This document shows, piece after piece, positions 1-7,236 of a stretch of DNA of 10,494 bases (the stretch's first letter is position 1; the number at the start of each line of letters is the position of its first letter). The position numbers and the translations under genes are program-made. Under the pieces are notes generated by a model. That model was given only the letters and a program-made list of their open reading frames with translations. It made no database searches and was not told the origin of the DNA. Location of the stretch: contig JAFGVR010000121.1 of assembly GCA_016937915.1 (NCBI GenBank), positions 1-10,494 on the forward strand, written 5' to 3'. The DNA is from Campylobacterales bacterium. GTDB taxonomy: Bacteria > Campylobacterota > Campylobacteria > Campylobacterales > Sulfurimonadaceae.

Positions 1-835
1 CAAATTGAACCTTCTGCCCCTCAGAGATTGGTCCCGCCATCACAAGAGTTCCATTATCAACAGCCAAAGGCGTCCTAGCTACAACAGTTAAACCATCTTT
101 ATATAAAAGTTGAAAATATGGTAATCCTTTAGCATTATTTTCAAAAATCTGTGCACCCAAATATCTTTTAAAAATCTCTACACTATTTTCACCATCTATC
201 TCATAAAGAATATTTTTTTCTGCCTTTGTAATCGTAAACTCTTTACCTATTGGGATCCAGTTTAAATTATATCTATAATCTGCATACAAATTTTTAGATG
301 AAAATGAAACTGCTACACTCCCCCTATCATAAATAGTACCATCAAGAAAAACATAAGTTTTTTGAAGCTTAAAGTTATCACCAGATAAACCTCCTGCTAC
401 TATAACATCTGGATTTTTTTCATTAAAACTATTTATAAAGCCCTCATAATCAGAACCTTTTAACCCTTCACTAAGAACAACTATAGCTTTTGTATCCTCT
501 TTATATATTTTAGATGCAATTTTACTACCAGATTTTTTATCAGTATCCTTAGTATACGCAGCTTTTAATGTTGTATTTTCAAAATAACTAACACTAATAA
601 CAGTCGTTCCATCATAAATTTTAGCATTAGATATCTCACCTGCTGTAGTACTACCCAAAACTATCGCTCGTGGAAATTTTTTTGTAATTTTTTTAACTAA
701 TTTTGATAATTTAATCTCATCTTCTAAAGATGAAAAAATCTGAACCAAAACTGATTTATAACAACTCCTTAAAGCTTCATTCTGAGCTTTTTTCAACTCT
801 TTCTTATCATCGCTTTTAAAAACAAAGTGTTTCAT
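1..835 (-). CDS. FIST-domain sensory protein, 3' end outside window
   Basis: A minus-strand frame starts at ATG 833-835 and stays open for 278 codons to the window edge, so the C-terminus is missing. Residues about 20-180 look like a FIST N-terminal domain: LGSTTAGEI at 60-68 and AGGLSGDNF at 147-155, followed by the strand YVFLDGTIYD. Residues about 190-278 look like FIST_C: NWIPIGKEFTITKAEKN at 192-208, YEIDGENSVEIFKRYLG at 211-227 and NGTLVMAGPISEGQKV at 261-276. No signal peptide or membrane segment is visible, so this part should be cytoplasmic. FIST domains are predicted small-ligand sensors, and in bacteria they are often joined to GGDEF, EAL, histidine-kinase or chemoreceptor outputs. 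An output domain may follow beyond base 1, but it cannot be seen. An AGGAT sequence lies 5 bases before the ATG, inside the end of the antiporter gene, and only 3 bases separate the two genes, so they are probably co-transcribed. Family call firm; ligand and output unknown. Confidence 0.88.
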   Translation of the reverse strand, partial: MKHFVFKSDDKKELKKAQNEALRSCYKSVLVQIFSSLEDEIKLSKLVKKITKKFPRAIVLGSTTAGEISNAKIYDGTTVISVSYFENTTLKAAYTKDTDKKSGSKIASKIYKEDTKAIVVLSEGLKGSDYEGFINSFNEKNPDVIVAGGLSGDNFKLQKTYVFLDGTIYDRGSVAVSFSSKNLYADYRYNLNWIPIGKEFTITKAEKNILYEIDGENSVEIFKRYLGAQIFENNAKGLPYFQLLYKDGLTVVARTPLAVDNGTLVMAGPISEGQKVQF

Positions 836-838
836 AAA

Positions 839-2161
839 TTATCCTATACTAAATACTATAAACAAAATAAACGATATTATACCACTTAAGATTGCATAGG
901 GGATTTGGCTTTTCACATGTTCTATGATTTCACATCCACTCGCCATTGATGATATTATCGTGGTATCAGATATTGGTGAGCAGTGATCACCAAATACACC
1001 TCCAGATATTACAGCACCTATACATAAAGCTACATCTGCATCCATCCCAACAGCCATTGGAACCGCTATGGGTATCATTATACTAAATGTCCCCCAACTT
1101 GTCCCTGTTGAGAATGATATGATGCAACTAAGCAAGAAAATAGCACTAGCTAGATAAAGCACATCAAAACCATCTCCAAACAAAGATGCTAGATAAAGAC
1201 CAGTTTTTAGTCTAGTTGTAACCTCACCTATAGCAAACGCTAACAAAAGCACTACTACTATGGGGATAAGAGATTTTGCTCCACTATATGAAGTTTTTAT
1301 CCAACTCTTTGCATCTATAGTTCCACTACCAACATAGTAAAAAAATAAAAACACCCATACACTAAGCATAGTATAAAAGATGGAGCTAGACCCGCTACCG
1401 TTTAATATATCCCCATCCCCAGTTAGATACAAAAAGAAAAATACTAAAAAAACCATTAAAAATATAGGGATAATCATATAAAACTTATTGGAGTTTGAGG
1501 TGGTAGCAGTTGTAATTATGGATGGTTTGTATCTTACTTTTTTCATATAACCCAAATCTATATTGAACCATATAGCTAAAAATGTAACAACCAAAGCACT
1601 CAAAGCATAAAAATTATAAAATACCGCATCTATAAGTATATCTACCCCATTTCCAGAGATGCTACCCATCTCTATCTGTGTAGATATAAGTCCCAAAAGT
1701 AAAGCTCCCCAGCCATTTAAAACTATAAGTGAACTAATAGGTGCTGAAGTTGAATCACAAACATAAGCAAGTTTTGCATAAGGGATTTTATATCTATCGC
1801 AAAGTGGTTTGCCAACTGCACCCGATATAAGTGCAGTGATGGTTGACTCTACAAATATAATTACACCAATCACATAACTAAGCATAAGGGCTGAACGCCT
1901 TGATGTAACAAGTGAGTGCTTATTTTGGATGTAATCAACAAAAGCATCTATCCCACCAGTTTTTTGGATAAGTGCCATGATACTACCCACTAAAGTAGCA
2001 AATCCCAGTGTCTTAAGTATCCAAGGTTCACTTAAAAGGGATAAAAAGAGTAAAACAAAAGACTCTAAAGATGCGTAAAAAGAAAAATCGTTGAGTATAA
2101 AAATACCTATGATTATGCCGCTAAGAAGCGACAAAATCACATTTTTAGAATAAAGAGCCAA
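839..2161 (-). CDS. NhaC-family Na+/H+ antiporter
   Basis: An integral inner-membrane protein of 440 residues from the TTG at 2159-2161, with about 10-12 hydrophobic segments, predicted to exchange Na+ for H+. NhaC-family marks are FVESTITALISGAVGKPL at 103-120, the polar break DSTSAPISS at 136-144, a Gly/Ser/Thr-rich stretch with STGTSWGTFS (the broken helix typical of ion transporters), and GDHCSPISDTT at 391-401 followed by CEIIEHVKSQIPYA. The start is doubtful. The TTG has no Shine-Dalgarno, and the frame stays open upstream to 2224, encoding VIELSALSLIPSVLAIG, which reads like the usual first-helix lead-in of this family. No ATG, GTG or TTG lies in that extension; an ATA at 2207-2209 is the nearest odd candidate, overlapping the acetyltransferase stop. 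The gene sits directly after a GNAT gene and 3 bases before the FIST gene. NhaC-like proteins can also exchange organic ions, so the substrate is inferred. Confidence 0.85.
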   Translation of the reverse strand: MALYSKNVILSLLSGIIIGIFILNDFSFYASLESFVLLFLSLLSEPWILKTLGFATLVGSIMALIQKTGGIDAFVDYIQNKHSLVTSRRSALMLSYVIGVIIFVESTITALISGAVGKPLCDRYKIPYAKLAYVCDSTSAPISSLIVLNGWGALLLGLISTQIEMGSISGNGVDILIDAVFYNFYALSALVVTFLAIWFNIDLGYMKKVRYKPSIITTATTSNSNKFYMIIPIFLMVFLVFFFLYLTGDGDILNGSGSSSIFYTMLSVWVFLFFYYVGSGTIDAKSWIKTSYSGAKSLIPIVVVLLLAFAIGEVTTRLKTGLYLASLFGDGFDVLYLASAIFLLSCIISFSTGTSWGTFSIMIPIAVPMAVGMDADVALCIGAVISGGVFGDHCSPISDTTIISSMASGCEIIEHVKSQIPYAILSGIISFILFIVFSIG

Positions 2162-2211
2162 ACCGATGGCTAAAACTGATGGTATGAGGGATAAAGCTGA
2201 TAGTTCTATAA

Positions 2212-2835
2212 CTAAAACTCTGTACTAAGTAGAACAAGTCCAGCTCTACCAAACTGCTCTTTATAACTTTCACATTTTTTCTCTTTTACTATACTAAATC
2301 CAAGTTTTTTGTAAAAAAGTATATGATCCATAGAACCTATCTCAACTACTGTTTGAGCTATTCTATACCCTTTAAGTCTAGCGGTTAAAAGAGATTTTTG
2401 CATAAGTGCTTTTAAAACACCAACATCTATAAACCCTTTTTTCTCCTCCATAAAGTCAAACATCAAAGTTCTGTTATTTGGTTCAAACTGACACTCAAAC
2501 AAAACTTCTAAACTCTCATCTATACTATCAGGACACCCTATCTCTTTAAGTGCATCCATAAACACTTTATGTGTAGCTATTCTAGGCTCATAGCTACATA
2601 AAGTACCTACGCTCTCACCATCCATCTGTGCAACTAAGAAATTATTAAAATGGCAATGGTTCTTAGCCTCAGTTTGAGTCAACGCCTCAAGTTTACTCAA
2701 GATAATACTATCATCGTGAGTTTCAAATATAACATCAAATATACCGCTATTCTTACCAGCTCTTGAACTTTGTAAAATCATTTTTGCCAAAAATGGAGCA
2801 TCCGAAGAAACAGCTTTTCTAATCTCTATACCCAT
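2212..2835 (-). CDS. Divergent GNAT-family N-acetyltransferase
   Basis: A 207-residue soluble protein starting at ATG 2833-2835, with a weak AAGAAG-type ribosome site. The N-terminus IEIRKAVSSDAPFLAKMI (3-20) is the classic first strand and helix of the acetyl-CoA-dependent GNAT fold. Residues 66-80 (FLVAQMDGESVGTLC) give the central strand pair, and FYKKLGF at 174-180 is the C-terminal motif that packs near CoA. The usual pyrophosphate loop of motif A (R/Q-x-x-G-x-G/A) is not clear: the expected position, 135-150, reads FIDVGVLKALMQKSLL. CoA binding may therefore be unusual, or activity reduced. A region of about 50 residues (84-134) between the strands is longer than in minimal GNATs and has the acidic and aromatic stretch MFDFMEEKKGF. 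The acceptor cannot be inferred. It is the first gene of a cluster with the antiporter and FIST genes and is preceded by a hairpin that closes the argS operon. Confidence 0.72.
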   Translation of the reverse strand: MGIEIRKAVSSDAPFLAKMILQSSRAGKNSGIFDVIFETHDDSIILSKLEALTQTEAKNHCHFNNFLVAQMDGESVGTLCSYEPRIATHKVFMDALKEIGCPDSIDESLEVLFECQFEPNNRTLMFDFMEEKKGFIDVGVLKALMQKSLLTARLKGYRIAQTVVEIGSMDHILFYKKLGFSIVKEKKCESYKEQFGRAGLVLLSTEF

Positions 2836-2869
2836 AATCTACTTCTTAATTTAAAATCATTTGATAAGT

Positions 2870-2875
2870 ATCTTA
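2870..2875 (-). promoter_or_regulatory. Possible -10 box for the acetyltransferase cluster
   Basis: On the minus strand a TAAGAT hexamer stands about 34 bases before the ATG of the GNAT gene, in AT-rich sequence (TAATATATGTTAAGATACTT). A recognisable -35 element is missing, which is common for the main sigma factor of Campylobacterota. The 100-base gap and the hairpin after argS make a promoter here plausible, but the box match is modest. Confidence 0.3.
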
Positions 2876-2924
2876 ACATATATTAGGCTAAAAAGTTTCT
2901 TAAATTTTATTTATGAATGGAGTT

Positions 2925-2948
2925 GGATGAAGTTACTAAACTTCATCC
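2925..2948 (-). terminator. Hairpin at end of argS, stop codon in its loop
   Basis: A perfect 10-bp inverted repeat, GGATGAAGTT / AACTTCATCC, at 2925-2934 and 2939-2948 encloses a 4-base loop. The argS TAG stop (2936-2938) lies within that loop. In the argS transcript the stem is followed by AACTCCATTC rather than a uridine run, so a classical intrinsic terminator is not certain. Read on the plus strand the stem is followed by TCTTTTTG. It may act as an RNA 3' end stabiliser or a weak terminator. Confidence 0.5.
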
Positions 2949-4534
2949 TCTTTTTGCATACGATCTTTTGCTTCAATACCCATCAAAGAAAGACCTATTT
3001 TTATAGAGAGTGCTACTACCATATATAGTTTTAGCAGTTTTAGTTCATCTTCACTTCCTATGACTCTTACATCATAGTAAAATTTATGCAAAGATGCTGC
3101 CAAAGATTTTAGATAATCTGGCAATTTTTGAATTTGGCGAGTATTAAATGCATCTTCAACCACTTCAGGTAAAAGAAGTGCATCAAATAAAAGTGAATCT
3201 CCAGCTTCGCCAAGACCTTTAAGTGATGCAGATAAAATCTTCTCTTCACTAAAATCACTTTTACTTAAAATAGTTTTTATCCTAGCATGAGCGTATTGGA
3301 TATAAAAAACAGGGTTTGAGCTATCTTGTTTTTTAAATTCAGAGATATCAAACTCTAAAGCTGTATCGCTTTTTTTAGATGCAAATATAAATCTAAGTGC
3401 ATCAGAGCCTATCTCCTCAACAATATCACTCATAAGGATAACATTACCAGCTCTTTTACTCATCTTATATGGTTGTCCATCTTTTAAAAGGCTAACCATT
3501 TGAGAGAGTTGTGTTTCAAGTTTAGAACTATCGTACCCTAAAAACTCAACTGCAGCATTCACACGAGGGATATATCCATGGTGATCAGCTCCCCAGATGT
3601 TGATATAATAATCATATCCACGCTCAAATTTTTGGTTATGATAAACTATATCACCAGCTAGATATGTTGGACGACCATCTTCACGAACAACTACTCTATC
3701 TTTCTCATCACCCTTAGACTCAGATGCTATCCATACTTTGCCATCTTTTTCATAGACACCATCACCCATCTTTTTCATAACTCTTTCCCAGTCATTATAA
3801 AGTGATGATTCATTAACAAAACTATCAAAAGTTATATTTATATCTTTTAGAGATTTTACTATTATCTCCATAACCTTATCTTTAGCCCAAAGTGCCAACT
3901 CTTTTTGTTTAGACTCATCTCTAAAGATATCATCACCAAAAAGTTTAGAAGCCTCTTTTGCTAGTTCAGTTAGATACTCTCCACGATAGTAACTCTCAGG
4001 ATACTCAACATCTTCATTTAGAAGTGATGAACGAGCTTCTAACTGAATAGATAAACCAAGTAAGTCTATCTGATTACCAGCATCGTTTACATAATACTCT
4101 GCAGTTATATCATAACCTAGGTGTTTTGCAAGTTTATAAAGGGTATCTCCATAAACCGCACCCCTAGCATGACCTATGTGAAGTGGTCCTGTTGGGTTTG
4201 CACTTACAAACTCTAAAAGGATTTTATCTTTTTTTTCACCCTTAGCAAATTCTGACTGATTCTCTAATGCCCAATTTGCATACTCACTTAAAAAGTTTTC
4301 ACTCAAACGAAAATTTAGATAACCTTTTACAGACTCAACACTAGAAAAAACATCAGATTCACCAAAAGAGGAAGCTAATTCATCTGCTATGACCATAGGT
4401 GATTTTCTAAGCTCTTTTGCCAACGAAAAAGCTATAGGTGTAGCAAAATGACCAAATGAGCGGTCACGAGGTTTCTCTAAAACTACCTCTTTACCTATAG
4501 TTTCGCGTAAAATTTCTGATACACGCTGTTTCAA
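2936..4534 (-). CDS. argS: Arginyl-tRNA synthetase
   Basis: A cytoplasmic class I synthetase that joins arginine to tRNA-Arg using ATP. It has 532 residues, the usual length for this phylum. Domains in order: N-terminal Add-1 domain (about 1-85, with FGHFATPIAFSLAKEL at 27-42); catalytic Rossmann fold with FVSANPTGPLHIGHARG (HIGH at 119-122); EYYVNDAGNQI at 146-156; GADHHGYIPR at 315-324; KMSKRAG at 357-363 as the KMSKS loop; and a DALR anticodon-binding domain from about 410 (FYIQYAHARI). The start is TTG (4532-4534): the codon two before it in frame is a TAA shared with the tatA stop, so no earlier start is possible, and MKQRVSEIL is a normal N-terminus. No Shine-Dalgarno is evident. With only 3 bases after tatA, translation is probably coupled to it. 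Last gene of the operon. Confidence 0.97.
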   Translation of the reverse strand: MKQRVSEILRETIGKEVVLEKPRDRSFGHFATPIAFSLAKELRKSPMVIADELASSFGESDVFSSVESVKGYLNFRLSENFLSEYANWALENQSEFAKGEKKDKILLEFVSANPTGPLHIGHARGAVYGDTLYKLAKHLGYDITAEYYVNDAGNQIDLLGLSIQLEARSSLLNEDVEYPESYYRGEYLTELAKEASKLFGDDIFRDESKQKELALWAKDKVMEIIVKSLKDINITFDSFVNESSLYNDWERVMKKMGDGVYEKDGKVWIASESKGDEKDRVVVREDGRPTYLAGDIVYHNQKFERGYDYYINIWGADHHGYIPRVNAAVEFLGYDSSKLETQLSQMVSLLKDGQPYKMSKRAGNVILMSDIVEEIGSDALRFIFASKKSDTALEFDISEFKKQDSSNPVFYIQYAHARIKTILSKSDFSEEKILSASLKGLGEAGDSLLFDALLLPEVVEDAFNTRQIQKLPDYLKSLAASLHKFYYDVRVIGSEDELKLLKLYMVVALSIKIGLSLMGIEAKDRMQKEDEV

Positions 4535-4537
4535 TTT

Positions 4538-4774
4538 TTAAGCTTGTGTAGTAGTTTTTGTAGCTTCAGCTGGTTTCTTATCTTCAGTTGACTCTACTTT
4601 TTTTGTAGCATCTGCAGCAACATTTTCTGCCCCATCTGCATCTTTCATCTCATCTTTAAAGTTTTTGATCCCTTTTCCTATCCCTTTTGCAAGTTCAGGT
4701 ATTTTTTTAGCACCAAAAAGTAATACAACGATTAGTAAAATTATAAGTAGCTCTTGTCCACCAGGCATTCCCAT
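4538..4774 (-). CDS. tatA: Sec-independent protein translocase subunit TatA
   Basis: A 78-residue TatA/E protein, which forms the membrane-thinning oligomer that lets folded proteins with twin-arginine signals cross the inner membrane. Residues 1-7 (MGMPGGQ) precede a short membrane helix, [12 protein letters not shown] at 9-20. Then come the conserved hinge [10 protein letters not shown] (20-29), a Gly/Lys amphipathic helix [14 protein letters not shown], and a disordered charged tail rich in Ala, Thr and Lys. The Phe-Gly hinge and the short TM helix favour TatA over TatB. AAGGA lies 6 bases before the ATG at 4772-4774, making this one of the better ribosome sites here. No tatB or tatC is nearby. 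The gap of 88 bases from gmk is the largest inside the operon. Tat substrates in this lineage include periplasmic molybdo- and metalloenzymes (general knowledge). Confidence 0.95.
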   Translation of the reverse strand: MGMPGGQELLIILLIVVLLFGAKKIPELAKGIGKGIKNFKDEMKDADGAENVAADATKKVESTEDKKPAEATKTTTQA

Positions 4775-4833
4775 ATTATTTCCTTCATATCATAAATTAT
4801 TCGCATGAGTATATCTACTCAATGCTGTAAGTT

Positions 4834-4859
4834 CACTTATTACAATAGTTAATAAAGTG
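4834..4859 (-). other. Bulged hairpin between gmk and tatA
   Basis: CACTTATTA (4834-4842) and TAATAAAGTG (4850-4859) are complementary apart from one bulged base, giving a weak AT-rich stem with a 7-base loop just after the gmk stop. It could be a minor 3'-end or processing element separating gmk from tatA. No U-run follows on the transcript, and such sequences arise easily in AT-rich DNA. Confidence 0.25.
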
Positions 4860-4862
4860 TTA

Positions 4863-5486
4863 TTAGTTTATATCTTCCCAGTTATTTACAAAATTGTTAA
4901 TCTTCTCAACTGGAATCTTTAATCTTGCAGTTTTTGCTATCTGCTTTAAAACATCAGCAGCTACATCTAAATCATCATTTACAACTACAAAATCGTATTC
5001 AGATATCCTCTGAATCTCCATTTTAGCCATATTTATCCTCTTGTCTATAACCTCTTGGGAATCGGTGTCCCTCTTTTGAAGTCTGTTTTTTAACTCTGAC
5101 AAAGTTGGTGGTGTTATAAATACAGATGTTGTAATATCTCCAAGTCTGTTATTTATAGCAGTATTGCCTTGAACATCTATATCAAATATAACAAGTTTAC
5201 CCTCTGATAAAGCCTCTTTTACAGGTTTTATAGATGTGCCATAATAATTGCCATGCACTAAAGCATACTCTAAAAAATGTTCATCTTCAATATCTTTTTT
5301 GAACTCTTCCTCGCTTACAAAATGGTAATGAACACCATTAATTTCACCATCTCTCATACCTCTAGTGGTAGTAGATATTGAAAAATAATAATCCCCTATC
5401 TCATCTTTTATCTTGTTTATCAAAGAACTTTTTCCAGCCCCACTAGGACCAGACAAAACAAGAACTACGCCATTATTCTTATACAT
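4863..5486 (-). CDS. gmk: Guanylate kinase
   Basis: A cytoplasmic enzyme that phosphorylates GMP (and dGMP) to GDP with ATP, in the guanine nucleotide pathway that also feeds (p)ppGpp and c-di-GMP pools. It has 207 residues, the family norm. P-loop GPSGAGKSS is at 13-21. The GMP-binding segment SISTTTRGMRDGE is at 36-48, with Met at position 44 where many family members have Pro. GVHYHF is at 51-56, GNYYGTS is the conserved loop near 80, and VIFDIDVQG is the Walker B-like strand. The lid region FITPPTLSELKNRLQKR is intact. The ATG (5484-5486) shares one base with the TAA of the preceding acidic-protein gene (TAATG), and AGGTGA lies 6 bases upstream, so translation is probably coupled to that gene. 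Confidence 0.97.
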   Translation of the reverse strand: MYKNNGVVLVLSGPSGAGKSSLINKIKDEIGDYYFSISTTTRGMRDGEINGVHYHFVSEEEFKKDIEDEHFLEYALVHGNYYGTSIKPVKEALSEGKLVIFDIDVQGNTAINNRLGDITTSVFITPPTLSELKNRLQKRDTDSQEVIDKRINMAKMEIQRISEYDFVVVNDDLDVAADVLKQIAKTARLKIPVEKINNFVNNWEDIN

Positions 5487-7207
5487 TAGTCATCACCTAA
5501 AGTAATATTTATATTGATTTTCATCCCTTTAAGAGATGCCGCTACTTGCTTATCGCTAAGTGCTGCTAAAAGTGTTTTTAGTGCTTCGACACCATCAGCT
5601 TTAACTTCAGAATCATCACCTAAAGACTCTTCCTCTTTAATATCTTCAGCTATTTGAGGAGTTGTCACTACAGGCATTATAACTTCATCAGCTATCTCAT
5701 CCAAAGCAGTATCATTAGCTTTATCTTCAATAGTTTCATCCTCTGCGTCATCTTGTTCTACAGCTAGTTCTTCATCCTCTTCAATTTCCTCTTCCACCTC
5801 TTCACCAACAGCAGCTTTTATATCATTACTAGTTAATGAATCTAATCCAGAGATATCCAAATTATCCATATCTTCCTCATCTAATTCAGTATCAAGATCA
5901 TCTTGAGTAAGTTGACTAATCGATTCTTCTATTTTACTTTCAAAATCATCCTCTTGAGATTCTATATTATCTTCAATCTCTTCTTCAAAATCTAAATCAA
6001 ATTCATCATTATCTAAAGAACTATTATCTGTTTCATCTTCTTCTAAAGATAGTTCACTATCTAATTCATCTGAAAAATCAACTTCCATATCTTCATCACT
6101 ATCCAAACTAGAATTTAAATTATCTTCAAAACTAATATTATCATCTTCATCTGTATCTAATTCTAAATCATCATTCAAATTATCCTCAAATTCTATATCT
6201 TCATCATCTTCTAAATCGAGATTTTTTTCTAATTCTAAATCAGATTCATCATCAAGATTAAAAATATCTCCATCTTCAATCAATTCATCATCATTATCTA
6301 GTTCTTGTTCAAAATCAAACTCTTCTGAAAAATCATCAGATGATTTTTGTTCAGATAAATTTGGTTCATTAATTGCATCATCAAAATCTATACTATCACT
6401 ATCTTCTAGTTCATTATTATCTAAATTTACTTGAGAATCATCCCCTACTTCATCTTCAAATTCATCCCCATCTAAATCCAACTCTATATTATCATCCAAA
6501 TTATCATCAAGATCTAAAACATCATCTTCAAATCTTTCCTCAGATTCATCTTCCAATATTAAATCAGGTGTTTTTTGAGGTTCTAACTCTATATCTAATT
6601 CATCATCATCTAAGCCAATAGCAGAATCAAGTTCAAATTCATCATCCTCATCAAGATCTATCTCTTCATCTAATTCTTGAAAGTCTATACCTAATTCATC
6701 CTCAAGTGATTCCTCATCTTCATCCAAAAGACCTTTTACTTCATCCACATCTTCTCTATCTAAAATATTATCAATTTCATCAGAAGGTTCATCATCTAAA
6801 GATAGATCAACATCATAGTCACCTAAATCTTCATCTTCTTCTAAATTAATATCTTCACTTAATTCTTCTGAATCTAAAGTAACTTCATCTTCTTCTTTAC
6901 TCAAATTTGAAAACATCTCTACAAGTTCAGTTGGCAAAAAAGGCTTTTGTAATATTGTTGTAAAACCAGCAACCTCTTTTGAATCTCTAGAACATATATA
7001 AAGTGATCTGTCGTATTTTACTTTTTCTCTTAACTGACTCATAATCTCATCGCTATATAAAGTATCATCAATAACTAAAAGATCATAATAGCTACCCTCT
7101 ACATCATCAATAGAACTAACTGACTCAAGTTCGTTAGAGGTTTTTTGCGCACTCAATGTAACTAATTTATTAACGACTGGGTTGTCATTCAAAAGTAAAA
7201 CCTTCAC
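5486..7207 (-). CDS. Receiver-like hyperacidic protein of the fliR-gmk operon
   Basis: A 573-residue protein in three parts. Residues 1-102 resemble a short response-regulator receiver: strand MKVLLLNDNP with N7/D8 where CheY has a DD pair, strand YDLLVIDDTL with D47 as the likely phospho-acceptor, LYICSRD with S73 in the Thr/Ser position, and KPF at 88-90 with the conserved Lys-Pro. Residues about 103-500 are almost only Asp, Glu, Leu, Ser and Asn, probably disordered, and hold two 20-residue near-copies around FEDNLN (about 337-376). Residues 539-573 (ALKTLLAALSDKQVAASLKG then MKININITLG) form a non-acidic end that looks like a folded interaction module. No DNA-binding output, signal peptide or membrane segment is visible. 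The start is GTG: the codon before it is TAA, and AAGGA lies 7 bases upstream. C. jejuni, as I recall, has a 'highly acidic protein' at the same place next to fliR. Function unknown; a flagellar or signalling role is inferred only from position and fold. Confidence 0.8.
   Translation of the reverse strand: MKVLLLNDNPVVNKLVTLSAQKTSNELESVSSIDDVEGSYYDLLVIDDTLYSDEIMSQLREKVKYDRSLYICSRDSKEVAGFTTILQKPFLPTELVEMFSNLSKEEDEVTLDSEELSEDINLEEDEDLGDYDVDLSLDDEPSDEIDNILDREDVDEVKGLLDEDEESLEDELGIDFQELDEEIDLDEDDEFELDSAIGLDDDELDIELEPQKTPDLILEDESEERFEDDVLDLDDNLDDNIELDLDGDEFEDEVGDDSQVNLDNNELEDSDSIDFDDAINEPNLSEQKSSDDFSEEFDFEQELDNDDELIEDGDIFNLDDESDLELEKNLDLEDDEDIEFEDNLNDDLELDTDEDDNISFEDNLNSSLDSDEDMEVDFSDELDSELSLEEDETDNSSLDNDEFDLDFEEEIEDNIESQEDDFESKIEESISQLTQDDLDTELDEEDMDNLDISGLDSLTSNDIKAAVGEEVEEEIEEDEELAVEQDDAEDETIEDKANDTALDEIADEVIMPVVTTPQIAEDIKEEESLGDDSEVKADGVEALKTLLAALSDKQVAASLKGMKININITLGDD
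6112..6199 (-). repeat. 60-base tandem duplication inside the acidic tail
   Basis: The plus-strand strings TATCTTCAAA (6121) and TATCCTCAAA (6181) lie exactly 60 bases apart within similar flanks. In protein they give two 20-residue near-copies, each holding FEDNLN followed by (D/S)(D/S)L(E/D). This suggests that the tail grew by in-frame duplication. The exact repeat borders are approximate because the whole tail is low complexity. Confidence 0.5.
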
Positions 7208-7236
7208 TTAATAATCCTTGTTCAAACTCTTTTGTA

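Noticed and set aside
4811..4824. GAGTA/TACTC inverted repeat before tatA as an operator
   Set aside because: Only five base pairs around a 4-base loop in AT-rich DNA; such a short repeat is expected by chance.
6373..6621. Plus-strand open frame of 82 codons rich in His, Leu and Tyr
   Set aside because: It is the complement of the Asp/Glu-rich tail (GAT/GAA codons read backwards give His/Leu/Ser-rich protein) and has no ribosome site or family likeness.
5600..6900. CRISPR-like or satellite repeat because of the recurrent TCATCATCTTC words
   Set aside because: The frame is open throughout, there is no regular repeat-spacer spacing, and the words are explained by Asp/Glu codons.
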